Source: Henckelia pumila
Lineage: Eukaryota; Streptophyta; Magnoliopsida; Lamiales; Gesneriaceae
DNA length: 64,000 nucleotides
Direction: 5' to 3'
Assembly (NCBI RefSeq): GCF_033568475.1
Contig: NC_133120.1
Coordinates: forward strand, 90,600,151 to 90,664,150
The number at the start of each line of letters is the position of its first letter. Position 1 is the first letter of the stretch. The position numbers and the translations under genes are program-made. Below the pieces are notes generated by a model, which was given only the letters and a program-made list of their open reading frames with translations, had not been told where the DNA came from and did not search any database. Shown piece by piece: positions 19,795 to 31,228 of the stretch.

Positions 19795-20833
19795 CATTCT
19801 GTTCATTTTTCTGAAGCATTGAGGGCAATGCATTGGATAAGTATGGGGGGGTTAGACTAGTTTATTGCATTGGTTATTATCTTTTGTGTTCATTCTGTTT
19901 GCATTCATTTGGTTTAGTTTTTGTGTTTGGTTCGTAATCATGCATATCATTTTGTTGTTGTTTGTGTTGTCTTGCATGAGTAGGATGAGTCATGGTAGCT
20001 TATGATGATGAAGTTTATTTGAAAAAAAATGGATTTTTGAAAAAATTTGCTCTTGACTGGACATGAAAAACTGTAGGTTGAACTGTGAATATTTATAAGC
20101 ACTTATGTAGATCAGTGGAGTATAACGAAAGATTTGATGAAGGTTCTGTCTGTTTGACCATTGCACGGCAATAGGTTGTTTGTGGATCTTGATTGTGTTC
20201 TATGAATTTTGATGAGACTCTAGTTTACACTTATGATCTTGGGCGCACATAGAGAAAAAAAAAATTAAAAAATTTACAACTTCATCCGGGCTTGGACAAT
20301 GATTGAAATCCTAATCATTGTTCCATAGCTAAGTTAGCGGGTAAAATGGGGTTGATGCTCCATCCGGACTATAGACGAGGGGATTAGGAAAAAAAAAAAG
20401 AGAAAGATTTTTTGTATCCTAGCCAGTTATAGCTAAGTCATCGGGTAATTATTGGGGCAAAATCAATACCGGGTGAAAAATTCGGAGGTGTGTAATTCAT
20501 TATCTCAAGGGAGGTGGGTTTAGTCTAGAAGTCGTTGGAAGAAATGAACACCTGAAGAGTGAAATTTGCACTGACTTGTCATAGGTCGCTAAGCAGATTT
20601 GAGACGAATTCGGTCTAAGTTGTATGAATCTGGAATGACATTTCACACACACACGTTCACGTTAAACCGAAGGTGTATTATGAAAAGTTGAGAGCATGTA
20701 GGTGATTTTGTTTTTGTGATTGAACTTCTCGGAAGCTGTGCACATTCATGATTCGTCCTCACTTATATTTTTGTTTGCATATTGTTTTTGCATGTCTTAC
20801 TCGAGGGCGAGCAAGAGTTAAGTATGGGGGTGT
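19795..20833 (+). other. 3' internal part of element 1, displaced by element 2
   Basis: This is the continuation of element 1 after the nested insertion and has no supported ORF. It starts with the hairpin GCATTG / CAATGC, loop AGGG (19816-19831) and a G-rich tract (ATAAGTATGGGGGGG, about 19837-19851). It ends with a second AGGG-loop hairpin (20796-20815) and the tract TTAAGTATGGGGGTGT next to the 3' LTR. The order is the same as in element 2. Confidence 0.75.
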
Positions 20834-22260
20834 TGATAAGTGCATTTTGTATGCATTAGTTTGTGATATTTTTATGTCTATTTTATGTGCATTCATATTG
20901 TTTTTATATGTGTTTTAATGTGTTTTAGTTCATGTGTGTGTATTTTACTCTCCGGGTTAATATTGTAGGAAAATTGTTTTTTTTTTTTGAAAAGTGAATT
21001 ACGGAGCAGCCATGATACAAAAATCATATTTTATTTTAGAAAGATTCAAATCCGATCTTCACCGTTCAAAATTAAGTTCAAGATGTTTTAAAGTTGCTGT
21101 CCAAATTTCGTCTCGATCCGACGGCTAGAACTTGAGATATGATTTTTTCAAGAAAACTTCACGCAGACAAGGATGTATGCACGGACCCCGTGCATGGGTC
21201 CGGATAAGGGTCCGTGCAGCTTCGTAAAAAATTCGGCGTTTCTAGTTTAATGCACAGACCTAGACACGGACCCCTATCCAGGGTTCGTGCATGTCGCAGA
21301 ATCAAAAAAATAAATTTCGGAAATTAAAATTCTTAACTTTTCGGGCTTTATTTTATGGGCTTTCAAAAGACATATAAATAAGAGATAAAATATCAGATTA
21401 TGGGGGTTCGAATCGCATCAGAGAGGCGGCGGCTTGGAGGCTTGGAGATTGAAGAACGCTCCATTCGAGTTTTTCTTCCTTTCTTTTTTATATTATTAAA
21501 CTTTTTTTGAATATTGTTTTCGTTATTTGAGTAGTTTTTCTTCAACCAAGACGCCGTGATTGAGCCGAACAATTTTATGTTGAATATTTGGATTTTGATT
21601 TGGGATTTTTTATTTATATTTAATTATTGATTTATATTTAATTATTGATTGTTGGATTTATATTTTTCTTGTGAATGATCTGATCAATTGTTTGCTTGCT
21701 TGTTAATTGATTCTGAGTTGAAAGGTTAGGAATTGATTTTGATCACTCCAATAATTGACATATGGTTAAACCGACTAGAAATAATATTCGGTTTCAGTAT
21801 GCGGCTTTAGGTGAAAACTGAATTCTCATAATTCCAAATGCATTTGAATTTGATTTGAATTATTAAAGATTGATCCGTCAATATTTAAATAGGTTTAACT
21901 GTTCTAGAAATAGACTGTTAAACAAGATAGGATAATTCGCCGTGATTTAAGATTAAATCTGGATCTTAGATTTGCCACTTAATTGCATAAATTGTTCGGT
22001 ACCTTCGTGTGTTTTGGTTGTCTCAATTTAATTAAATTTATCTTTCAGCTATTTTATTTCTTATTATTTTTAATAATAAAATTTTTTATTTAATTTATTG
22101 CCTCCTATTTATTATTTTTGTCTAGATTAACTTAAATAATTAATTATTGAGAATGGACAACAGTCCCTGTGGGATCGATACTTGGACTCTTTGTCCACTT
22201 ATTATAACTTGACCTGGTACGTTTGCCAGTAATTATTTTTAATATCGAAATAAGCGGTCA
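20834..22260 (+). repeat. 3' LTR of element 1
   Basis: This 1427-bp copy of the LTR at 2735-4137 ends GCGGTCA and is followed by the target duplication GCGGG (22261-22265). It has an extra short tandem duplication of TTTATATTTAATTATTGA near 21609-21650 not found in the 5' copy. Confidence 0.92.
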
Positions 22261-22265
22261 GCGGG

Positions 22266-23250
22266 ACTTGTCACTTATCTAGTGTCCGAAAATGTTTTAA
22301 AAAATGATTAATATATACGAATTTTTCAAAATTTCATATAGAGAATTCCTTAATTAATTTTTTTAAGATTTGCAAACACTGGATGGATTATAAACAGGGG
22401 CAGATCGAAGACGTAAAATTTGGGAGAAGGAGGTTTCGAACTGTGGCCCATTTCCAAAATAGAACTAGTTTGCAAGCCATATAGGCTAAATAAGTAATTG
22501 TTGAATTAGATAGTTATTAAAATAAATATACGCACTTTATAAAAATATTCATATGTAATACTAAAAAATTTTAAAATTTTTCTTACGTAGATCCGCCCCT
22601 GATTACAAATAATTTTTGTAGTAATTAAATATTTACAGAGATATTATAGATCAAATTTTAAAATTCGCCATGATAAATAAGGTGAAAAAAAGGTCTCCCG
22701 ACAAGTTGGCAGTTTTTAACGAGATCCGAGTTTGATTTTATTTTTAACTGCCGTTATGCTGTACTCTAGCTCCTTCGTAAGTTAGACTTTGTCAAATAAA
22801 AATGTCAACTGAAATTATGACATTGTAGCTCCATGAATTTAAAGTCACCGTTGATGGTAAAACCTCATTTACATTATATTATATATATATGCATGGTTAG
22901 CTGGTATCTCAGATTTAATTACAAAAACATATTAAATTGTAAACACATGAAAAACAAAACGAGATATATCACACTAAAAAAGGGCCGGGGTAGCTAATTA
23001 TTATTACTTGGAACCCGAATTTTCTACTGTGCAAGGATCAAACACACAGCTAATATATATATATATATACTCGCAAGCTGATCATTTAAGAAAAAACGTT
23101 TAAATCTAAATGACTGATCAATCAATCACTTTCCAAAAAATTAAAAAAAGAGACTACTGATCTATCGCACGATAACTTATCAAAATTATAAAATCATACG
23201 GTGAAAGATATTCTATTATAATAAAATATAAAAATGTATGATATTAAAAG
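22266..23250. other. Intergenic region before LRR gene A
   Basis: AT-rich with no supported ORF. It contains short TA repeats (for example near 23050-23070) and nothing else I can name. Confidence 0.5.
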
Positions 23251-23310
23251 ACCTAAAGAGTTGACAATCTGGGGCAACCGCGTGGATTCCATCAAATACC
23301 CAACTCGGAA
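23251..23310 (+). promoter_or_regulatory. Promoter block shared by the three LRR genes (gene A copy)
   Basis: The segment with AGTTGACAATCTGG followed by CGTGGATTCCATCAAA lies about 80-140 bases before the ATG of gene A. Matching blocks lie before gene B (26726-26775) and gene C (38128-38180). It includes TTGAC, the core of the W-box bound by WRKY factors. Conservation beyond that of nearby spacer suggests a control element, although recent duplication could also explain it. Confidence 0.5.
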
Positions 23311-23391
23311 CAGGTAACGTCGAGTCAACGCGTTCATATTTCTTTACTTAATATTTCTCTCAAGTGTTCGTGTATGTACCAATTTTCTGCC

Positions 23392-25679
23392 ATGGCCTCT
23401 CTTTTCTCTTCATTAATTGTCAGCTTTTTGCTAATAATATCAGCTCATGCAGGTAATTCATCTATTATTTCAACTTTCTGCTGCATGTGTATCTTTTCGA
23501 AATTCGATCGACCATTTTTATTTTTATTTTTTGGGTATATATATATTTATAGGAAGATGGAGTTCGGAGAAGAATAGCGTCAAAGTGGGAGTTGTTACTC
23601 ACGCAACCAGTGGTACTTACACCGGCAAAACTAATTACACAGACGGTCAGTGTTGCACTTGCACCTATATATATTTGCATTTAATTCAATGTTGAAGGAA
23701 TTTAATTTGGATCTAATATTAGATCTAAGAATATATGCAATATTCTTATAATTTTTGTTTGATTATATATGTTGATTTAAAATAAAGATTTTTTTAGGTA
23801 ACTCGATCCATATCTCATGTATGTATATTGAATTTTCATGCATTAATTCTTTAACGACAGTGATTGGATTGGCAAATTTAGTCGCCGGATTTCCATTGCT
23901 GGAGGAAGCTAACGAGGACCCCTGCTTTCCACCAGTGTGGTCATGGATAGAGTGCAATTCCGATCCCCGACCGCGCATAATAGCGCTGTAAGATCCATCA
24001 TCTGTTTCATGCGGATTTCATTTTAATTTCTTGAGTTATATATATATTAACTAACACAAAATGTAATGTATATGAAAATGCAGGAATCTTGGGAGCAGAT
24101 CGCTGATTGCACTTGACGACGCACTTCCTGACTTCAGTATGATGGACGCTCTTGAATCCATGTAAGAAAATGTTGTCACCGTCATTTAATTTTTACATTA
24201 TTAATGAACATCATATATGATCTAATATTTCATTAATTGATTGCAGAGATTTGCAGCATAATATCATTTATGGAACCATTCCTTCATTCCTTGGCGAATT
24301 CCCAAACCTCCAAACACTGTGAGCTACCTATATATTTACCTAGTCAACTCCAAAATTATCCTAGCTTCTCACTATTTAGTTAATGGAAAATAATTTTTTT
24401 GGTTCATTAACTTGTTCATGTTTTGGTTTTGGTCCATTAACTTTTTCGATGTGGGTTTTGGTACACTAACTTTGCATTTTCTGTGTTTTTTGGTCCAATT
24501 GCATACGTGTCAACTTTTGATTGGTCCAAAATGATGACGTGAACCAATCAGAAGCTAACACATATGCAGTTGGATCAAAAAACACAAAAAATGCAAAGTT
24601 AGTGTACCAAAACCCACATCGAAAAAGTTAATGGACCAAAACTCAAAAGAGATAAAATTACATGACCAAAAACTTATTTTTCCATTTAGTTTATTAGGAT
24701 TCGGACACGATAAAAATATATTATTCTATTCACTCTATTATGATATATATTATTGATCTTCTTCTTCGATCTTTTCTTTTCTTTATTCTTTTAATTAATC
24801 CGTGCTCACCACATGTATGATCATTCTCTGTTTAAAAGGAACTTGGCTTACAATTTTTTCACTGGACTTGTACCGAATTCAATAGCATGCAACACAGGCT
24901 TAAAATTAAGGTACGTACTTACGTATAATTAGTTCACCTTTGGTGAAAATCTTCTATTATAAATTGATGGAACACTTACATCAATTATCACTTATTGACA
25001 TGTGTCTATTACCCTGCTACATCAAAGTTTATTTTCTCTTTCCACCAAACATATGGCAAGAAGTAATTAGTGTAACAGACAATGTTACCCCAATTTGTAA
25101 CCAATTTGTAACATATGATTTTTTTTCATAGGCGCGAGAGTTAATTTAATGTATGTACCACATATAATACATATATATACTACATTTGTATTGGCAGCCT
25201 AGATGGTAATTACGGCTTATACGCATCGAATTCGTGCCCATCGGGCACAAACAAGGCTGTCCCGACGACCGCGACGACCACGACGACCCCTGATTATTCA
25301 GGTGGTGGTTATGTATATACGCCCACAACATACAGAACAAGGAAAAGCAAAACGCCTGTAATAGTGGGGAGCGCAGTTTCAATATCTGGTGTCATCGCGA
25401 TCGCCGTCGGGATTTTCGCTATATTCCGGCACAAGGCAAAGGTTGCAGCTGCTGTTGCTGCTGCCAATGCACAAGGTGAGAATTAAACTTGGAATCCCCA
25501 TCAGTTATTTAATTCAATTTAGCTAGGCCTTGAAACACACACACACATGATGATTTTATTTTACTGAATTTATATAATTAATTTCAGGAGGGAATTATGA
25601 ACAAGGCAACCCAAAGCTTAATAATATTCCTACTGAGGAAGTGCCAATGAATACACGTCCAACCAATCTAAGCCCATGA
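23392..25679 (+). CDS. LRR gene A: small LRR receptor-like membrane protein without kinase
   Basis: Eight exons are consistent in phase: 23392-23452, 23553-23645, 23861-23987, 24084-24161, 24247-24318, 24839-24910, 25198-25475 and 25588-25679, giving 290 residues. An in-frame ATG six codons upstream (23374) is an alternative start. Order: signal peptide (MASLFSSLIVSFLLIISAHA); a Ser/Thr-rich stretch; a cysteine segment DPCFPPVWSWIECNSDPRPR, as found before the LRRs of several plant LRR receptor kinases; three LRRs, one per exon (exons 4-6, the last two of 72 bp); a Thr/Pro-rich stalk; one membrane helix (VIVGSAVSISGVIAIAVGIFAIF); and a short basic then polar cytosolic tail. There is no kinase, so it would need a partner to signal. 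Function is unknown; a cell-surface role is inferred. Confidence 0.8.
24383..24685. mobile_element. Fold-back MITE in intron 5 of LRR gene A
   Basis: A ~303-bp segment starts ATGGAAAATAATTTTTTTGG and ends with its near reverse complement CTTATTTTTCCAT. Its whole length folds back: TTTTGGTACACTAACTTTGC pairs with GCAAAGTTAGTGTACCAAAA. Flanks ATTTAGTTA and ATTTAGTTTA suggest an 8-9-bp target duplication, as for Mutator-like or hAT-like MITEs. Genes B and C lack it at this intron. Confidence 0.75.
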
Positions 25680-26725
25680 GCAACACATATATATATATGT
25701 TGGTGTCATATTTTAAATCTGTTTGTTTAATAAGATAGATTGAAATTTCTAGAAATTTATTTAATTTGTCTCTATTAATTATAGATTATTGAGAGCTATA
25801 TTTTCATATATGTACGGATGAACTGATCACCCACAAGTAAAGATTTTTAGCTAGATTTTGCAGCAAAAAAAGGAGAATTACGTACCTAAAAGGTTATCAA
25901 CTACTTCTTCAGAGAGTTCAATATATACTAGTCGCACCGAATACGTATTGCGTGTGTAATGTTAATTATATGCAAATATTATGTTCTGTTTGTATATAAT
26001 ATAAATTTATATTTTCAAGTATTTGACATTTTAAATTTCTTTTTTTTGTGCAATTTGATAATTTTGTGGGGTTTTTTTTTAAAAAAAATAACAAATTAAA
26101 AGTGAGGATATATACCAAAAGACCACGCTCTTGCTTTATATATAGTATAGATATATGTCTGTTTTTCTTGGAAAGATTTTATTTTAATATTGGAAGCACG
26201 CTTTTTAGTTATCCCGCAATGGTCAGGGAAATAATTTCCGATCATTATAATTTATATTTATAACATAAATATTAATTTCATCACAAAAACTCTTATATGA
26301 CACCATCTCGGATTAATTTTGTAAAACAAATCTTCGATTTAATTAGTGAAATGTATGACTTTTTATGTTCTTATAAGTATTGTTTTTATTGGAAGTGATT
26401 TTACTTCACCATCATCTAACTTGATTTTATTATATATTATTAAATAATCTTTTAGTAAATAGTCATTCACCGTACGTATATATACGTTCTCTCATTACTT
26501 TGAAATTTAAATTGAAGCAATAACAGTTTACGATTTAAAATAAAATTTTATTTATATCTTCAAATATCAGAGCTGGAATCTATTAATTTTTGTTTGATTA
26601 TAACAATTACATCGATAAAGTTAATCGGGTCACGGACATATACGTCGGTCATATATAATTCAACATATATAGTTGAAAGAATGGCTCCAAAAAATATAAA
26701 AAATATATAAATGTATGATTTAAAA
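25680..26725. other. Spacer between LRR genes A and B
   Basis: No gene is seen. Around 26280-26400 there is a stretch similar to one downstream of gene B (about 29437-29580), including GGATTAATTTTGTAAAACAA or a close variant. This points to a shared old repeat or duplicated 3' flank. Confidence 0.5.
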
Positions 26726-26775
26726 AACCTAAATAGTTGACAATTCTGAGGCAGCGGCGTGGATTCCAACTCGTT
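26726..26775 (+). promoter_or_regulatory. Promoter block shared by the three LRR genes (gene B copy)
   Basis: ATAGTTGACAATTCTGAGGC and GGCGTGGATTCCAACTCG repeat the block seen before genes A and C, about 60-110 bases before the ATG at 26838, with a TTGAC W-box core. Confidence 0.5.
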
Positions 26776-26837
26776 CCCATATTCTTTAATTACTTATTTC
26801 TCCCAAGTAAATAAATTCATGTATGTACCAATCTTCC

Positions 26838-29359
26838 ATGGCCTCTATTTTCTCTGCATTATTTATCAGTCTTTTGCTAATAATATCAGCACATGCAGGT
26901 AATTAATTAATTGCTTCAACTTCTGCGTCACATTTTCATTTTACTTTAATTCTTTAATTTCCTGTGTATCTTTACGAAATTCGGCATTTTTTTTGGTATA
27001 TATATATTTATATATAAATACATAAATTATTAGGAAGATGGAGTTTGCAAAAAATGGGAGTTGTTTCTCATGCAAGTACCAGTAGTACGTACACCGGCAA
27101 AACTAATTCCGCTGATGGTTAGTGTTGCACCTATGTATGTATTGAATTCGACGGTGAAATTAAAGTGCATGGATTTGGAATTAAAGCAAATTAAAAAGAA
27201 ATACCGGATCTTTCATTTTAATTTCGAGTCAAATAAATTGAAGATATATTCAATTTTATTTTAAAAAAATTTGGAAAAAAGTCAAATTGGTCATCTAACT
27301 TCACATGTTTTTTTTTTCTTTCGGTTCTGGAACTAATAAAAATTGCGTATCGGTCCTTTCTAACTTTATCTTTGGGCTATTTTTGTTCCGATTTTTACCA
27401 GAGTATCTAATTTTAATTAGAAGTTGCTGAATAGATCGTAAATTAACTACGATGAAATGACAACAAATTTGAGAATTTTCAATTTAATAGGAAATAATCC
27501 TAGTGAAATGCTACCTAAAGTAAAATCACATGAACCGAAATTATAAAATACACTATTAAAAAAATATCAAACTTAAAAAATTAACAAGACTGACGAACTC
27601 AAAAGGTCGCACAAAATCCCTATCGGATTTTATGGCCCAATCAACAGTAAAAGTAGGACCAAAATTTAAGAGTTAACGCGAGTTTTCTTTTCTTTCCTTG
27701 AAAAAAAAAAAACCAGTTTTGACGTTTTATTTTGATTGAAATAGTTTTAGTTTGATTATCTTGATTTAAAATAGAGATTTATATTTAAATTTTCGGCAAG
27801 TACTCCAACCGTATATTTAGGGAGTGTTTGCAATCACTAAAAAAATGACTGCGTTAGATTTTGACTTAATAAAATCACTTTTATGTGTTTTTTTAAAAAA
27901 ACTGGTCGAGGTTATATTTAGCGAGTTTTTACAATCACTAAAAAAAATGAATTTCATGTGTTTTAATCACTTCTACAAAAACATAATTTTTTTTCAAACG
28001 GTACTTCCTTAATTTCATGCATTATTTTTCTAACAGTGATGGGATTGGTAAATTTATACACCCAATATCCGTTGCTGGAGGAAGATAACCCCGACCCCTG
28101 TTTTCCACCGGTTTGGTCATGGATACAGTGCAATTCCGATCCCCGACCACGTATAATAGAGCTGTAAGTACGTGACGTACGTACATCTGTTTAATTTAAT
28201 TTGCAGATTTCATTTTCACGATTATATATGTTTCATATACATATATTAAATATATGAAAGTGCAGGAATCTCGGGAGCAGATTGCTGTATGGGACACTTC
28301 CTGACTTCACTATGATGGGTGCTCTTCAATCCATGTAACAAAATTATATTGCTACCAAGATTCATATAATTTAATTGTTACGTGATTAATTCTTGTTTTT
28401 TTTAACATATCACCTAATCCCTTCATTAATTGCAGAGATTTACAGCAAAATGCCCTTTCTGGAGCCATTCCTTCATTCCTCGGCGAATTCCCAGACCTCC
28501 AAGCACTGTGAGATATATACACCCTACTAGTCAACTCCAAAATTTAATTTATTCATCTCACTTTTTAATTTATTAAAAATATAGTATATTATTTGCTAAC
28601 ACGTACGAGTACGACCTCATGAATAATAATTCTTCATCAAATTAAAGGAACTTGGCTTACAATTTTTTCACTGGACTTGTACCGGATTCAATAGCATGCA
28701 ATACAAAGTTAAAATTAAGGTACGTACGTATAGCTGGTTCACTATTTTTCATATGGCGTACGTGAGAGTTAATTAAGTTATGCATGTACGTACCACATAT
28801 ATAACGGCAGCCTAGATGGTAATTACGGCTTATACGCATCGAATTCGTGCCCGAACACTGCTGTTCCGACAACCCCACGACCTGATTATTCAGGCGATGG
28901 TTATGCATATACGCCCGCAACAAACAGAACAAGGAAGAGCAAAACGCCTGTGATAGTAGGGAGCGCAGTTTTAATGTTGTGTGTCATCGGGATCGCCGTC
29001 GGGATTTTCGCTATATTCCGTCACAAGGCCAAGGTTGCAGCTGCCGTTGCCGCTGCCAATGCACAAGGTTAGAAACTTGGAAATCTCCACCAGTTTTTTT
29101 AATTTAATATTGTTAGGCCTTGAAAAAACACATGTATATATTTTCTACTGTTCTGTCACACTTTGACGTTTTGCGTAAACCTACGCCATAATTAAACTGC
29201 TTAATTAATGCCATAATTCTCACGTATATAATGATTTTGTTTTTAGTGACATTAATTTAATTAAAATTACTTTCAGGATTCAATTATGAACAAAGCAACC
29301 CAGATCTCGGTACTCGTACGGAGGAAATGCCAATGAGTACACGTCCAACGTCTAATTAG
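26838..29359 (+). CDS. LRR gene B: paralogue of gene A
   Basis: Eight exons match gene A one for one: 26838-26898, 27034-27117, 28037-28163, 28266-28334, 28436-28507, 28648-28719, 28811-29067 and 29277-29359. They encode 274 residues. The signal peptide (MASIFSALFISLLLIISAHA), the cysteine segment (DPCFPPVWSWIQCNSDPRPR), three LRRs, a shorter Thr/Pro stalk, the membrane helix (VIVGSAVLMLCVIGIAVGIF) and the tail are kept. All splice sites are canonical and there are no stops, so it looks functional. Intron 2 is long (919 bp). Exon 4 is 9 bp shorter than in A, as in gene C. Sequence likeness in introns and promoter shows tandem duplication. Confidence 0.8.
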
Positions 29360-31228
29360 CCCATTAGTTATATGTTGGTGCCATATTAATTTAAATCTGT
29401 GTGTGTAAGATATATATCAATTTTAAATATCTTATGAAAAAACTCTCGAACCATCTCATAAAACAAAAACTTTTCTTAGTCTCGTAGATTAATTTTGTGA
29501 AAAATATTTCTGATTTGGCCTGTGAAATATCTTAATTTTAATTTATGTTCAAAGTATTCTTTTTTTTTTTAAATTGGAAAACGATTTTACTTACCATATA
29601 TATATATGCTGATTTTATAATAACAGATTTATTAAATGATCTTTTAATAAAATATTTAATCACCGTATATGTTATTTCGTTACTTTGAAATTAAAATTTT
29701 TAAGTTAGTGTTCTTTCTTTCAACGATATATAAATGAATAAATGATGTAATACGTTATTTATGTAGTTTGGATCGTTGTTTTATGACTTATCTGAGTTAT
29801 TTTTATGCTATTTTATCATTAAAGTATGTACTTTAATTCACCAATGAAAATTTTAAAAAACTTGATCAAATTCTTACCTATTTCATCGACTTGGATACTC
29901 TTGAAAGCATTTTGATTGGAATTTTGATCTTATTAGAATTTATGGTTCAACTTATAAGCTTTTTCGACTTTCTTGATTTCTCATTTTTGTATTTAACTGT
30001 TGATCGTTTAATTTTACCGTCAACAATTCTTCTTACTATTGAAAACATGACAGTATGTTTGATCCCATAGATTTCATAGAATTTTGTGGGATTTGAAATT
30101 ATATATCTCATTTTGAGTGTTCTAGCTAGCATGATGAAATTTTAAAACGAGATTGATATTTGATAAAATTTAATGAGATTTGATATAACTAAATGAAATT
30201 CTAGCAAAAATGAAAAGATCTCATGAGATTTTACAAAATAAATTTTTTTTTTACTTTTCAAAACTTATAAATATCATTTTCCCAAAAATTGTTAGATGTA
30301 ATCATGTAATTCATGCATACCGTATTATAAAATATTTTAAAACATTATTTTCAAATCAATTAAAAATATTTATGTATTTTAATAATAATATATATTATTA
30401 TTTTTTTTGGAAAAATATATATATTATTATTAAACTCGGTTGATTATATTGCTAGATATTATATTGAGCGCCAGTAATAACAATATGCTCATCATTGGCC
30501 CATATACGGCACTGGGTATGGAGGCCTGTCTCGAGCTCGGTTGATTATATTGCTAAATTGGTTTTCGGAAAAAGAGTCCACAAATAGATAGTTATGGGCT
30601 TGTCATCGGTTATCGGCCCATTTGTCTCCTACAATTGAAGAATAACTGAGAAAACTAAGTCTTTTTAAAAGAATAGCAAAAGTCAACGTTTCGTTGTTTT
30701 ACAACTTACGTACTCTCTCCGTCGTAGAATATGATTAAGATAGAGCAATTTGGAATTTTTATTGTACTAACATTTAATTCAAGGCAGATATATCAGGTTC
30801 ATATTCATAATGCTAAAACTAAATTAATGTGAGTAAAAAGAGGACCAAAATGATTTTTTTAAAAAAAATTCAACGTAATTATACGATTTCATAATGAATT
30901 AGTCATTTAATTAATTTAGTCATTTTTTACGAGAAAGGCTAAAATTAATCGTGAGATACTAAACGCACGATGACGAACGAAGCAACCCAAATCTCATGAA
31001 TTCTCCTCCGTGCATGTGTGTGTGTGTGTGTGTTTTTTTTTTTAAATCTCTATTTAAAAAAAAGCTGTTTCAAATAATATACGGACTCATCCTTATAATA
31101 TAAAAGATTTAATTAGGTTAGATTTTTTTTTTGTTTTTTAAGGAAAAGTGAAGAAATTAAGACTTGATGAGGTGATCGATTCCAGTTTTGCATGCATGCG
31201 TGCATTAATTAGGATACGATAATCGATG
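29360..31228. other. Spacer after LRR gene B with decayed duplicated sequence
   Basis: No intact gene. It holds a 20-bp direct repeat (CTCGGTTGATTATATTGCTA at 30435-30454 and 30536-30555), a relic resembling LRR exon 8 (about 30969-30996) and a stretch (about 31060-31228) that aligns with the spacer between gene C and the methyltransferase gene (about 40490-40715). This last part shows that it is one arm of a larger duplication. Confidence 0.6.
30969..30996 (+). pseudogene. Relic of an LRR-family last exon
   Basis: GACGAACGAAGCAACCCAAA and the following TCTC match the start of exon 8 of gene B (around 29287-29309) at about 20 of 23 positions. It is too short to be certain, but it lies exactly where a last exon would lie relative to the methyltransferase relic at 31229. 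Confidence 0.4.

Larger units (their letters stand above)
2735..22260 (+). mobile_element. Element 1: non-autonomous Athila-like LTR retrotransposon, interrupted by element 2
   Basis: The insertion is bounded by TG...CA LTRs and by the 5-bp target duplication GCGGG at 2730-2734 and 22261-22265. Removing the nested element 2 and its duplicated target leaves about 5.2 kb. That consists of two LTRs of about 1.4 kb and about 2.4 kb of internal sequence: a PBS, a Gag-like ORF, a second short ORF, structured non-coding sequence and a polypurine tract. No protease, reverse transcriptase or integrase is present, so it would need proteins from a related element, plausibly one like element 2. The two LTRs differ by roughly a dozen positions in their first ~190 bp, more than the LTRs of element 2, in line with it being the older insertion. 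Confidence 0.9.
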
